Part shown: piece by piece, positions 7,400 to 16,480 of the stretch
Position numbering within the stretch: position 1 is the stretch's first letter
Layout: each line of letters opens with the position of its first letter
Assembly (NCBI GenBank): GCA_965222975.1
Contig: CBDCVJ010000055.1
Span: 1 to 64,000, forward strand
DNA length: 64,000 nucleotides
Direction of reading: 5' to 3'
Origin: UBA6168 sp965222975
Lineage (GTDB): Bacteria; Bacteroidota; Bacteroidia; Chitinophagales; Saprospiraceae
Translations under genes and position numbers: made by a program
Notes under the pieces: model-generated
Told to the model about the DNA's origin: nothing
Seen by the model: only the letters and a program-made list of their open reading frames with translations
The model's database searches: none

Positions 7400-8134
7400 A
7401 TGAATTATTTCCGTATTTATATAAAACAGAAAATAAAACAAGGTCAAGAAGATAATTTTTTATCTCAAATAGAACCTTGTATAAAATTGGTAAAAAATAG
7501 CGAACCCGACACATTACAATGTGAAGGATTTTATCAAAAAGAAACAAGTCAAGTTATCTGGATATTATCATATAAAAATGCCCAAGGATATGACACTCAT
7601 ATATCCAATACAGCATTAGATGACATTCGACCGATCATGATGCCCCTAGTTGACACACACATCGTCCGTTTTTATTCCGAACCTACATCAAGCACAAAAG
7701 CAGCACTAAAAGAATTTGGCATGCCACATGAAATTGTCCAAGCGACCCCTGGCACAATTCGCTTAAATGAAGCCGCCGAAAATGAGCCTTCCTTGCAAAT
7801 TACTGGCATAGCTGAAGTTTCCGATCTAAATGCATATCTGACCACTAATGCAGAATTAGAGAACGGAGCTGCACAGCAAGAGGGTTTACTTAATCACAAT
7901 GTGTATAGCAGAGGAGGCAATAAATTGGCTTTTTTAGAAGGATATAAAAACCAGGAAAAAATGTTGGAATGGGCAACATCAGAAACTGCAGAAAAATGCT
8001 TTCCAATATTAGGGCCTCTTTTTACATCCATGAAATTTGAAATACTTGGAGAAATAAATGGTGCTGCCAAAGAATTTATGGATGGATGGGGGGCAACTTA
8101 TTATGATAAAATTGCTGGTTTTTCACGGTTTTAA
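7400..8134 (+). CDS. Two-domain ABM-like (dimeric alpha/beta barrel) protein
   Basis: The 244 residues look like two tandem ferredoxin-like modules of the antibiotic biosynthesis monooxygenase (ABM) type. The first (about 1-100) reads FRIYIKQKIKQGQEDNFLSQ, then WILSYKNAQGYDTHIS and IVRFYSEP. The second (about 125-220) repeats the strand-helix pattern and ends FTSMKFEILGEI. Such proteins act as cofactor-free oxygenases, haem degraders or simply small-molecule binders; I cannot choose between them. No export signal is present. It sits between a DinB-like gene and a DUF2652 gene on the same strand. The C-terminal stretch AKEFMDGWGATYYDKIAGFS is outside the barrel pattern. Confidence 0.6.
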   Translation: MNYFRIYIKQKIKQGQEDNFLSQIEPCIKLVKNSEPDTLQCEGFYQKETSQVIWILSYKNAQGYDTHISNTALDDIRPIMMPLVDTHIVRFYSEPTSSTKAALKEFGMPHEIVQATPGTIRLNEAAENEPSLQITGIAEVSDLNAYLTTNAELENGAAQQEGLLNHNVYSRGGNKLAFLEGYKNQEKMLEWATSETAEKCFPILGPLFTSMKFEILGEINGAAKEFMDGWGATYYDKIAGFSRF

Positions 8135-8203
8135 AATCAAAAATTAAAATCTATAAATCGCCGTTTAAATATTTCACTCTTCAAAATTTCAAAAAAATAA
8201 ATC

Positions 8204-9370
8204 ATGAAAACAAATCCATCTGCAAATAATTCTGCACTATTATTTATCCCTGACATCAGCGGTTATTCCAATTTTGTAAATGATACAGAAATCAATCACG
8301 CCCAGCATATTATTGAAGAATTGCTCGATGGCATTATTGACTCCAATGATATTGGCTTGAAAGTATCAGAAATAGAGGGCGATGCCATCTTTTTTTACCG
8401 AGAGGGAAAAGCGCCGACAGTGGCTGAATTATTAGTGCAAGTGCAAAAAATGTTTGTAAATTTTCATGCTCACTTAAAAATGTATGAGACCCATCGAATT
8501 TGTGATTGCGGTGCTTGCAGCACTGCTAATGAATTAACTTTAAAATTCGTGGCTCATTATGGCCCTATAGCAGAAAATAAAATAAAAGGCCGTAAAAGTT
8601 TGTTTGGCAAAGATGTGATTATTGCTCATCGGTTGATGAAAAATAATATTGACAGCAATGAATATTCATTGTTCACCAATTCTTTATTGGACGCCTGCTC
8701 GACATGGGTGGAACTACCTACCGTCTCTTGGTCAGATGTGGAAAATGGTTCGGAGGAATATGAATCAGGCGCTGTAAAATATTGTCATATTTCTTTAACC
8801 CCACTGTATGAGCATATACCTGAACCTAAAAAGGAAGATTTTAATTTGACCGGAAAAATGATGGATTTGGGTTCGTATGAGGGAATGATAGAGGCCCCGA
8901 TTGATCTGGTGCTGAATGTCACATCAGACATGGCTTTCCGGCATCACTGGATGACACATATTAAAGACAGTGACATGCTCAATAGCAAGATCACCAAAAA
9001 TGGCTCAGCTCACCGATGCGTGGTTAAAGGAAATGAATCTGACCCATACGTTATAATTCATGATTTTGAACGGAATAATAAGGTAATTACATTTAAAGAA
9101 ACTGAACGAAAAATGGGTTTTGCCACTTTGTACAAACTAACCGAAAGAGAGGATGGGCATACTCATTTATGGATGAAGTTTGAGATGAAAAAAAATATCA
9201 TCGTAAAAATATTTTTCAATTTATTCAAAAAGAAAGAAACCATGAAAAACCTTGAAAACGGTTTTGCTGAATTGAATAAGTATTGCAAAAAATTGGTGGC
9301 GGAAGGAAAGCAACATTCAAGTAGGATTATTTTAAAAGAATCTTCAAAATCTCATTTGCAAGCAGTTTAG
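8204..9370 (+). CDS. DUF2652 protein (cyclase-like plus SRPBCC)
   Basis: This 388-residue protein has an N-terminal DUF2652 domain. The opening LLFIPDISGYSNFVNDTE, the core SEIEGDAIFFYR and the later FVAHYGPIAENKIKGRKSLFGKDV are typical of this family, which is related in fold to class III nucleotide cyclases. The C-terminal half (about 210-370), beginning EAPIDLVLNVTSDMAFRHHW, looks like a SRPBCC/START-type ligand-binding domain. A CDCGACSTANE Cys motif lies near residue 110. I infer a cytoplasmic sensor or enzyme, but cyclase activity is not shown because the metal-binding aspartates cannot be confidently aligned. It is the last gene of the cluster and is followed at once by a terminator. 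Confidence 0.75.
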   Translation: MKTNPSANNSALLFIPDISGYSNFVNDTEINHAQHIIEELLDGIIDSNDIGLKVSEIEGDAIFFYREGKAPTVAELLVQVQKMFVNFHAHLKMYETHRICDCGACSTANELTLKFVAHYGPIAENKIKGRKSLFGKDVIIAHRLMKNNIDSNEYSLFTNSLLDACSTWVELPTVSWSDVENGSEEYESGAVKYCHISLTPLYEHIPEPKKEDFNLTGKMMDLGSYEGMIEAPIDLVLNVTSDMAFRHHWMTHIKDSDMLNSKITKNGSAHRCVVKGNESDPYVIIHDFERNNKVITFKETERKMGFATLYKLTEREDGHTHLWMKFEMKKNIIVKIFFNLFKKKETMKNLENGFAELNKYCKKLVAEGKQHSSRIILKESSKSHLQAV

Positions 9371-9380
9371 AATTAATAAA

Positions 9381-9417
9381 AAAAATAAGTGCCTGTATGA
9401 TGCAGGCACTTATTTAT
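9381..9417. terminator. Bidirectional terminator between convergent genes
   Basis: AATAAGTGCCTG and CAGGCACTTATT pair around a 7-base loop, with A-rich sequence on the left and T-rich sequence on the right. It separates the plus-strand DUF2652 gene from the minus-strand cupin gene and can serve both. Confidence 0.8.
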
Positions 9418-9491
9418 TTTATTTATGAACCCATTACTCATATTGATTTTGATATTTGAATTCAACAATTTAATCTACAATTTCATGTCGA

Positions 9492-10049
9492 CTATTTTTC
9501 AATACCAGCATATTGTTTATAAATAGCTCTATATCCCAACAGTCTGGCAATAGGTGCTAATAAAGAAGCCAGGCCCTTTTGCAAACCTCTTGGCATAGTG
9601 GCCAACAAAGAGGGGCTTTCCAAATATTTTAGCGTCACCATTGCTTGTAAAAATGGCAATTGCCCTTCCTTGACTTTTCCGTCATTGATCATTCCAACTA
9701 AATTTTCAATAAAATAATCAACGTCAATGGCAGGTGAAATGGTTTGGATATAAACCGCAGGTTCATCATCCATATTATAATGGTTGTGTGGCACGTCTTT
9801 AGGGAGAGTTACCTCTTCTCCAGCATTTATAACATGTTTTTTCCCATCTAAGAAATAAGTCATTTTTCCTGATAAGATTTTAAATGTTTCATCCTGCAAT
9901 ATATGGATATGGTCATCTATTGTTTGCCCTTTACTTTTTAAAGTAACTTTTAATGTCACTCGTTCCCCATTTGTATCTTGACCCGTTTCAATAAATTCAA
10001 ATTGGTCACCAGTAAATTTATCTGTTAATATTTGACCTTTGGTTGGCAT
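9492..10049 (-). CDS. Cupin domain protein
   Basis: The 185-residue product contains a single conserved cupin barrel in its first 115 residues. Motif 1 reads DHIHILQDETFKILSGKMTY and motif 2 includes GEEVTLPKDVPHNHYN. The His/Glu set (DHIH, the Glu of QDETF, and HNH) could bind a metal. The remaining 70 residues are helical and carry YFIENLVGMINDGKV, an arrangement common in stand-alone cupins of Bacteroidota. No signal peptide is seen. The family is functionally very diverse (dioxygenases, isomerases, small-molecule binding), so the role is unknown. It is in the same direction as the NTF2-like gene upstream, but 252 bp separate them. Confidence 0.8.
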   Translation of the reverse strand: MPTKGQILTDKFTGDQFEFIETGQDTNGERVTLKVTLKSKGQTIDDHIHILQDETFKILSGKMTYFLDGKKHVINAGEEVTLPKDVPHNHYNMDDEPAVYIQTISPAIDVDYFIENLVGMINDGKVKEGQLPFLQAMVTLKYLESPSLLATMPRGLQKGLASLLAPIARLLGYRAIYKQYAGIEK

Positions 10050-10301
10050 AATTAGATTGTTTATTGGTTAATAAATTTGGTTCTTAGACAAACATAGTGG
10101 AGGCCATTCAAAATATCAGCTTTTCATCTCCCTCTCTCCTTGTTGTTGCTCCACTTCACAAAAATTGTCAAAGAATGATGAATATTAATCCTGAAATTAA
10201 CTCAAATGAAGAGTTGCATTTAAAATAATTAGAAAATAGGAAAATATGCTTTCAGGCTTTTTTACATATAGAAATCCTGAGTTCAAAATCCCTACTTCAC
10301 A

Positions 10302-10667
10302 TTATGCGTTTGATTCGTATAAATCCATTTCCTTTAATTTCCCGTTCTGAAATTTGATAACATGGACATATTGCCCCTCTTTTGTGTCACCAGTTTTATT
10401 AATGGTTCTTTTAACATCAATTAAAACAGAAAATACGTTTTCACTGTGCAACATATTTTTAATGTCGAATTTGTGCAATACAATCTCTTTCATAGCATCA
10501 AAATATTGCATCACTCCAGACAGGCCCTTAGACACACGAGGAAATGGCGAATCAGGTGTTCCATGATTTTTCCAGACAACATCTTCAGCCAGATTGCTGA
10601 ACAGGGGTTCCATATTACCTTCTGAAAATCCTTTATAAGCGTTTTGAACGATTTGCAAATTTGTCAT
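10302..10667 (-). CDS. NTF2/SnoaL-like family protein
   Basis: This 121-residue protein has the SnoaL/NTF2-like cone fold signature: an opening helix VQNAYKGFSEGNMEPLFSNL, then AEDVVWKNHGTPDSPFPRVS, then long beta strands (VFSVLIDVKRTINKTGDTKE, YVHVIKFQNGKLKEMDLYES). Members are polyketide cyclases, isomerases or ligand-binding proteins. The acidic residues lining the cavity are present, but a specific catalytic dyad cannot be assigned. It is probably a single cytoplasmic domain. The start ATG follows an AT-rich leader without a Shine-Dalgarno sequence, as usual in this phylum. Confidence 0.75.
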   Translation of the reverse strand: MTNLQIVQNAYKGFSEGNMEPLFSNLAEDVVWKNHGTPDSPFPRVSKGLSGVMQYFDAMKEIVLHKFDIKNMLHSENVFSVLIDVKRTINKTGDTKEGQYVHVIKFQNGKLKEMDLYESNA

Positions 10668-10849
10668 GATAAATTATTTTTATTTGGTGAATTAATGAGG
10701 TGCAAATAAATTGGCAAAACACTTTAAATAAAAACGTTTTTAAATGAACAGCACCGGAACAGGTATGAACAGTATGAATTATTAAGTAAACGGAAAGCCA
10801 ATAATTAATAGTCATTCTTATTTTAGCCCTTCAAAAAAAAATAGAAAGA

Positions 10850-12058
10850 ATGACCGACCAGTCCATCCGCAAACAATTCCCTATCATCCACCGCAAAGTC
10901 AAACGAAAGCCGCTCATTTTCCTTGATGGCCCGGCTGGCACACAAGTGCCGCAGTCCGTTATTGATGCTATTTCCAATTATTATAAAACGTCGAATGCCA
11001 ATGCTCATGGTACATTCGCCACCTCTCAGGAAACGGATGTAATGATGAACGGCCTTCGGCAAAAATTAGCGGACTTCCTTGGAGCATCTAACCCTCAATG
11101 TATTTCGCTTGGAGCCAATATGACCACCTTGAATTATTCCTTGAGTCATGCCATCAATAGAATACTACAGCCGGGCGATGAAATCCTCATCACCCAATTG
11201 GATCACGAAGCGAATAGAGCGCCGTGGTTGGCATTAAGAGATAAGGGCATCATAATTAGGGAGGTGGAAATACACCCTGACGGCACTTTGAATTACGATG
11301 ATTTTTTTGAAAAAATAAATGAGCGCACCCGCCTCGTTGCGATGGGTTATGCTTCCAATATTTTCGGCACAGTGAACGATGTGGCACTCGTACGGAAGTG
11401 GACGTATAAGGTCGGCGCATGGCTGTTGTTGGATGCGGTGCATTATGCCCCTCATTTGCCATTGGATGTGCAAGCCATTGGTTGTGATTTTTTGCTTTGT
11501 TCGGCCTATAAATTTTATGGCCCGCATGTTGGAATCCTCTATGCCAAGGAGAGCCTCCTCAATCGGCTACCTACTGACCGCTTGCGTACCGCTCCGCAGC
11601 AAGCACCTTTTAAAATAGAAACCGGCACACCCAACTTTGCTGCTATGGCAGGTGTGGCTGCTGCCGTTGATTTCATTGCCAGCTTGGGAAGAGGAAGAGC
11701 ATATAGAAAGAAGATTCTGACTGGCATGGCTAATCTCCGAAAGCGGGAGAAGGCTTGTTTTACAAGGCTTTTCAATGGATTACAAGACATCTCAGGCATT
11801 ACGGTCTATGGCCCTGAAAATATCCCATTACGTGCGCCGACCGTTTCATTTACTGTAAAAGGGAAAACTGCCACAGAGGTTTGTCGACATTTGGCCAAGG
11901 AAAATATCTGTGCATGGGACGGCCATTTTTATGCGATCCGAGCCACCGAGGTTTTGGGACTTTTGGAAAATGGCGGTGTGACGAGAATGGGTATGGCAGT
12001 TTACAATACTGAGAAAGAAGTGGAAACTACACTTGATGCCTTGCGAAAAATCGCTTAA
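10850..12058 (+). CDS. Cysteine desulfurase-like PLP enzyme (class V)
   Basis: This 402-residue fold-type I, class V aminotransferase family protein is closest in pattern to the cysteine desulfurase-like group typified by TIGR01976. Seen in the sequence are the N-terminal FLDGPAGTQVPQSVIDA, the aspartate of DAVHYAPH (Asp195) that would hold the pyridine nitrogen, and the Schiff-base lysine in CSAYKFYGPH (Lys221). The late ETGTPNFAAMAGVAAAVDF belongs to the same fold. The family catalyses PLP-dependent elimination or desulfuration; the true substrate of this subgroup is not established. No iscU or suf partner is adjacent, so a dedicated Fe-S role is unlikely. The ATG is preceded by an A-rich leader and a -7-like TATTTTAG. 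Confidence 0.85.
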   Translation: MTDQSIRKQFPIIHRKVKRKPLIFLDGPAGTQVPQSVIDAISNYYKTSNANAHGTFATSQETDVMMNGLRQKLADFLGASNPQCISLGANMTTLNYSLSHAINRILQPGDEILITQLDHEANRAPWLALRDKGIIIREVEIHPDGTLNYDDFFEKINERTRLVAMGYASNIFGTVNDVALVRKWTYKVGAWLLLDAVHYAPHLPLDVQAIGCDFLLCSAYKFYGPHVGILYAKESLLNRLPTDRLRTAPQQAPFKIETGTPNFAAMAGVAAAVDFIASLGRGRAYRKKILTGMANLRKREKACFTRLFNGLQDISGITVYGPENIPLRAPTVSFTVKGKTATEVCRHLAKENICAWDGHFYAIRATEVLGLLENGGVTRMGMAVYNTEKEVETTLDALRKIA

Positions 12059-12068
12059 TTTTATCAGC

Positions 12069-12135
12069 GTTTGAGAATGTGAGAAAATGAGAATTTGAGA
12101 ACCTTTCAAATTCTCACATTCTCATTCTCTCAAAC
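12069..12135. repeat. Word-repetitive palindrome (GAGAAT type)
   Basis: GTTTGAGAATGTGAGAAAAT and the following GAGAATTTGAG pair with CAAATTCTCACATTCTCATT and CTCTCAAAC. Both arms consist of iterated GAGAA-like words, so several pairing registers are possible. It lies between the PLP enzyme and the hydroxylase gene and could end transcription of the former. Confidence 0.65.
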
Positions 12136-12169
12136 TCTTCCTAAGAGAACTCCCCCAAATTTATCAAAA

Positions 12170-13423
12170 ATGAATGTATACGCTTTTATCACTCCGCTTG
12201 TCACCATTCTCCTGCTTGCCGAAATCATCATCTGTCTAAAGCAACGCAACGGGTATTACAATTTTCAGGATACTGTCGCCAATCTCGCTACGGGCATTGG
12301 CAACCAATGTGTCAACATCGCCGTGGCGCTTTTTGTGTATAAGTTTTATGGCTGGCTCTACCAGTTTGCACCTTGGCAAGTGCCGCCTACCTGGTACTTC
12401 TTATTGCTGTTGCTATTGTTGCAGGATTTTGTTTTCTATTGGTTCCATCGTACCGGACATTCCATCAACATCTTTTGGGCTGCGCACATGCCGCATCACT
12501 CTTCCGAAGAAATGAACCTCTCCGTTGGCATCCGTGCAAGCTTTACCCAACGGTTGTTCCAGTTCCTTTTTTTTGACTGGATTTTGGTGCTGCTTGGTTT
12601 CTCGCCCGAAATGGTTTACAGCATGGCAGCCGTTCACCTCTTCCTTGCCTATTGGCATCACACCAAGGTCATCCATAAATTAGGGTGGTTCGAAAAATGG
12701 TTTGTCACCCCGTCCCATCACCGTGTACATCATGGCGTAAACACGCAGTATTTAGATAAAAACTTTTCCGAGTTCCTGATTTTATGGGACAAATGGTTCG
12801 GTACGTTCGAGGAAGAAAATGAGCCGATCTGTTACGGCGTCACCCATCCGCCGCGGACTTGGGATCCCATCGCCATTAACTTCCAATACTGGAAACAACT
12901 CTGGGACGATGCCGTCGCAGCACCTTATTGGTGGGACAAAGTCCGTCTGTGGTTCATGCCTTTGGGTTGGCGACCAAGGGGAGTCGGCGATGGCCATATA
13001 CCAAGAGTTGGTTACACCCTTGAAGACCAGGAGAAATACCAGAGCAACCCTTTACAGGGTTCGTCTTGGTACCTGATGGCACAGATTGCAGCAGGGATGG
13101 TCTTTATGTATTTTACTATAAACGACGGGTTTCCTTTTAATGGAATTGAAAGACTGCTGATGACCATTGGCATTTTTGTTATGATCGTTGCCTGGGGCGG
13201 CATTTTGCAATCCAAAAAATGGGCAAAACCATTAGAGGCATTCAGGCTGTTGTTGATGGGTACTTTATTACTTGTATTTTTAGACAAACATGGCATGGCT
13301 GAATGGCATGGTTGGGCAGGCATCACCGTTGCCCTTTGGTGCGGGGCTTCTATTTTTTGGACGACCCTGTTGTTGTATGAGCCAGCGGAGCAGGTAGTGG
13401 AACAATATCCGGCATCAGGATAA
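12170..13423 (+). CDS. Sterol desaturase / fatty acid hydroxylase family
   Basis: Integral membrane di-iron hydroxylase family protein of 417 residues. I chose ATG 12170 because the in-frame upstream codons run through the palindrome at 12069-12135, while MNVYAFITPLVTILLLAEII starts directly with a membrane helix. The histidine clusters are HRTGH (93-97), HMPHH (106-110), a His pair at 163-164 and HRVHH (184-188), as expected for O2-dependent C-H hydroxylation or desaturation. Hydrophobic segments occur near 5-22, 45-60, 75-92 and 130-160, and a C-terminal extension of about 110 residues adds three or four more. The substrate (sterol-like lipid, carotenoid or fatty acyl chain) cannot be told. 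A TAA-free gap of 225 bp with a MITE fragment follows. Confidence 0.85.
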   Translation: MNVYAFITPLVTILLLAEIIICLKQRNGYYNFQDTVANLATGIGNQCVNIAVALFVYKFYGWLYQFAPWQVPPTWYFLLLLLLLQDFVFYWFHRTGHSINIFWAAHMPHHSSEEMNLSVGIRASFTQRLFQFLFFDWILVLLGFSPEMVYSMAAVHLFLAYWHHTKVIHKLGWFEKWFVTPSHHRVHHGVNTQYLDKNFSEFLILWDKWFGTFEEENEPICYGVTHPPRTWDPIAINFQYWKQLWDDAVAAPYWWDKVRLWFMPLGWRPRGVGDGHIPRVGYTLEDQEKYQSNPLQGSSWYLMAQIAAGMVFMYFTINDGFPFNGIERLLMTIGIFVMIVAWGGILQSKKWAKPLEAFRLLLMGTLLLVFLDKHGMAEWHGWAGITVALWCGASIFWTTLLLYEPAEQVVEQYPASG

Positions 13424-13505
13424 TTCCCCACTATTTCATTCCAAGTTCTTTCCTTACAATTTTATCTAAATTTACTTTTATAATGCCAGTCATTTCTTCA
13501 ATGGC

Positions 13506-13567
13506 TTCATTACCGTACACTTTTTGGAAACGACTGACTTTCATACCTGAAAAAAGGAAAATTGGAA
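13506..13567 (+). repeat. Truncated copy of the 26120-26303 MITE
   Basis: TTCATTACCGTACACTTTTT followed by GGAAACGACTGACTTTCATA matches the inverse of the right arm of the element at 26120-26303, with only a few substitutions, for about 62 bp. The match then stops near AAAATTGG. Only one end is present, so this is a decayed one-ended copy. Confidence 0.7.
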
Positions 13568-13587
13568 TGAACCTTTAATGGCAGGGA

Positions 13588-13622
13588 CAAAAAAACGCCA
13601 GGCAAAACCCAGCGTTTTTTTG
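13588..13622 (-). terminator. Terminator of the 13649-16480 gene
   Basis: AAAAAACGC and GCGTTTTTT pair across a loop of about 15 bases, 27 bases beyond the stop on the minus strand. It has a T run on both strands, so it may also stop readthrough from the hydroxylase gene. Confidence 0.6.
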
Positions 13623-13648
13623 AGACGTAATACCAAATGGCCATGAAC

Positions 13649-16480
13649 TTACCGCACCACTACTTTACCAGTACCAATCATTTTACCGTGATTTTCAATT
13701 TTGAAAAAATAAATCCCAGTGGGCAAGTCTCTCCGCTGTAGCGCTATTTTTTCCCCAATAAACTCCTTTTGTAAAATGGGCTTTCCATTCAGGTCGGAGA
13801 GGGAGACAGTACCTCCCCTCCCCTTCCATCCATCCAATTCAATGGTCGCCATTTCATAAAAGGGATTTGGGAAAACAGCTACCTGCACGCCCGGTTCAAA
13901 GACCTCTATCGAACCGCTCACAACCTGCACCCATGGCTCGCCGATGGTATGGAAAACGGTATTGGTCTGCACAGCACTATTATAATCGAAATAGATATAA
14001 GCCGTATTCTCTATGCGGGTGCCGATTTCGTTGTCAGGCTTTTGTGAAATGCGGAATTTGACAAAACCATGCGACTCTGGTTCATTGGTGGTGCTGTCCG
14101 GCAATAGGATATTATCAAAGGTAAAGGTTGCCACACCCTGCCCGTTAAGATCAAAGACGAACGGATGGCTGCCTGCCCCAAGACGGATGGTTGCTGGGTC
14201 TAAAAATTGAGAGAGCGTGTCCACTATAACTACCTTGAAAGCGGTGTCGGTACCTGTGTTCTGGAAGCGGATGAGGTATTCTAGGTCGGTTCGGTCGTCA
14301 ATAATGTGATCTTCGGCCCAGCCAGAAGGGAAAGCGGTTTTGTCGTTAGGATCGAAAGAGGCGATGATGGGATGACAATCAGAAGCGACCCAAGGCTCAC
14401 CATCATCGAATGGCAATTGGTTGAATGCACCTTCATCCACTTCCCCAACACATCCTTCGACCGAAGCCGTTGCAATATGGTTGCCCAAAAAGGCGGGAAG
14501 GTTGGGGGCTTGGGCAGCCACCAAGTGGTAAGTAGCGCCAGTGGTTGCGGCTATTTTAGAAGTTTTGGTCTCACCTTGTAAGAGTTGAAAATCGCCGCTC
14601 ATGAGGATGATGTTGTCTTCGATGACGATGTAGCCTTGGGGTTCTTGCATGTCCTCCCCTTCATTGATCAGGTTGAATTGGATGCTGTCGTTTTGGCAAA
14701 GGCCAGTGGCAGTGATGTCGGGGCCAATAAAAGAAATACCGCAGGTATGGCTGGGGTAAATATGAGCCTCTGTGCATTGGGTTTCTCCCATGAGTGTTTC
14801 ATCGCAGGTAACTGCCACATTTATTTTAAAGCTGTTACATTGATTGACTTCTACCGTTTTCAATTCAAATGTAAGGGTTTGGCCATTTTGAGTGACAACT
14901 GGCAGGTCAGCCCCAATGAAAGTCAAATGATCCGCCAGTACAACCTCTACATAAGCATCTTCGGCTGGCAAAGTCCCATTGTTACAATAATCAATGATAT
15001 AGTGGCTTTCATTGCAAAGCCTTAGCATTGAGGCACAAATGTCTACCTCCATAAGTGGACAATGGATCAATGCCTGCATGGGCAGATCTATTTCGGTGGT
15101 ATCATTGGATGAATCTAGGGAAACGGAGTAGCTGGGTTCGCACGACTCCCAATAGGCCATATTTGAAACAGACACTTCATAGTTGCCACTTGGCAGGTTG
15201 ACAAGATAGTTCCCATCAGGATCGGTGGACGCATAAAAACTATTTTCTCCATCTTTGATGCTAACTATTTTATTGTAAAAACCATCTTCATCACCATCAT
15301 ATTGGCAGTCAGAAGTAATATCTTGGAATACCGTGCCTGACAGGAAATGAGGGTAAATATTGCCAAAGGTATCAGCTGACACCAGCAACACATCCCTATC
15401 ATTATTTAAAATCTTTGAAATGTACCCACCTAAGACTAACCTGTTTTCTCCCATATATTCAACTTGGCTGATGTACTCAATCCGAACCTCATCAGGAAAA
15501 TAATTCAATGGATTGTGCCAAAGCAAATTGCCATTTTTATCCAGCATGGCCAATGAACTTTTGAATTGAGAGGAGGGCAATGATTTCTTCAAACTCAACA
15601 ATAGGTTGCCAGATGGTAGCTCCAAGGTAGTATTAAACAAGCCGTTGAATCCTGTTATTTCGATTTCAGTGCCCCAAAGTATATGGCCATTCTTATCAAT
15701 TCTAACTATTCTAGGAGAGTAGTTTCCAATATCGTCCCGGGTCCAACCGGTCAGTACAATATCGCCATTTTGGGTTTCAAGGATAGAAATCGGCACCAGA
15801 CCAAACAAGAAATTCAATTCCCAGTGTTTTTCCCATATTATGTTGGCTTCTGCATCCAATCGCATAATATACAGACCATCAACAGCACCCAAAGTTTCGT
15901 TGTACCAACCTGTGGACAAAAAGCCTCCATCGGATAATTGTTGGCAACTGTTCGGAGCACGGGATGCGATGGTGTCAATTTCTGCTACTGTTTTCTCTAA
16001 AACTATCTTTCCTTCCGAATCCCTTTTTTCAAAAACCAAGCGATTGTACCAAGGGGAAGGCTGATCCCAATGAAATTGGGCAGTCCCTCCGTCCTGTGTT
16101 TCGGTGAGGGAGGTAAAAGGAAGGGCACTTGACGTAAAATTCGTTAGGCTGTCCCATAGCACAGTACCCTCATAATCATAGGCCACCAATCGCCTACCTA
16201 AACTATCCGTGCTTACGGTAACAATTTGGTTGTCGGTGAAAACCGCTTCTCTTGCAACATAAGGCAAATCCGTTTTCCATATTAATTCGCCAGTGAAATC
16301 CACTCTTACCATTTCATTCCCAGAAATAATATTGAATCCGTTTGTAACGGCATGCATTTTTACAAAAAAATCACGGTCATCAAAGTCATACGTCTTGACC
16401 CAGCCTTGTCCAAATATGTTTTGTAAAAAAAGAAGAAAAAAGGGGAGTAGTATAACACCTTTATTAAAAGCCTTTCTCAT
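13649..16480 (-). CDS. T9SS protein with DUF7619-like domain, copy 1
   Basis: Secreted protein of 943 residues. ATG 16480 is preferred over an in-frame ATG 18 codons upstream because it gives a clean signal peptide (MRKAFNKGVILLPFFLLFLQ, cleavage after FGQ). Residues 20-370 form a repeated beta structure like a delta-60 or beta-propeller repeat region (LDAEANIIWEKHW, VRIDKNGHILWGTE). Residues 375-435 form an SdrD_B/transthyretin-like unit (SGTVFQDITSDCQYDGDEDG). DUF11-like repeats and then a DUF7619-type domain follow (about 700-845: ASFDPNDKTAFPSGWAEDH to IENTAYIYFDYNSAVQTNT). The C-terminus is a type A sorting domain (VAVFPNPFYEMATIELDGW to GKVVVR). It is a tandem paralogue of the next gene. 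The role is probably surface or extracellular; the ligand is unknown. Confidence 0.85.
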   Translation of the reverse strand: MRKAFNKGVILLPFFLLFLQNIFGQGWVKTYDFDDRDFFVKMHAVTNGFNIISGNEMVRVDFTGELIWKTDLPYVAREAVFTDNQIVTVSTDSLGRRLVAYDYEGTVLWDSLTNFTSSALPFTSLTETQDGGTAQFHWDQPSPWYNRLVFEKRDSEGKIVLEKTVAEIDTIASRAPNSCQQLSDGGFLSTGWYNETLGAVDGLYIMRLDAEANIIWEKHWELNFLFGLVPISILETQNGDIVLTGWTRDDIGNYSPRIVRIDKNGHILWGTEIEITGFNGLFNTTLELPSGNLLLSLKKSLPSSQFKSSLAMLDKNGNLLWHNPLNYFPDEVRIEYISQVEYMGENRLVLGGYISKILNNDRDVLLVSADTFGNIYPHFLSGTVFQDITSDCQYDGDEDGFYNKIVSIKDGENSFYASTDPDGNYLVNLPSGNYEVSVSNMAYWESCEPSYSVSLDSSNDTTEIDLPMQALIHCPLMEVDICASMLRLCNESHYIIDYCNNGTLPAEDAYVEVVLADHLTFIGADLPVVTQNGQTLTFELKTVEVNQCNSFKINVAVTCDETLMGETQCTEAHIYPSHTCGISFIGPDITATGLCQNDSIQFNLINEGEDMQEPQGYIVIEDNIILMSGDFQLLQGETKTSKIAATTGATYHLVAAQAPNLPAFLGNHIATASVEGCVGEVDEGAFNQLPFDDGEPWVASDCHPIIASFDPNDKTAFPSGWAEDHIIDDRTDLEYLIRFQNTGTDTAFKVVIVDTLSQFLDPATIRLGAGSHPFVFDLNGQGVATFTFDNILLPDSTTNEPESHGFVKFRISQKPDNEIGTRIENTAYIYFDYNSAVQTNTVFHTIGEPWVQVVSGSIEVFEPGVQVAVFPNPFYEMATIELDGWKGRGGTVSLSDLNGKPILQKEFIGEKIALQRRDLPTGIYFFKIENHGKMIGTGKVVVR

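Noticed and set aside
12095..12169. Upstream start of the hydroxylase at 12095
   Set aside because: The extra 25 codons come from the GAGAAT palindrome and precede a natural membrane-helix start at 12170.
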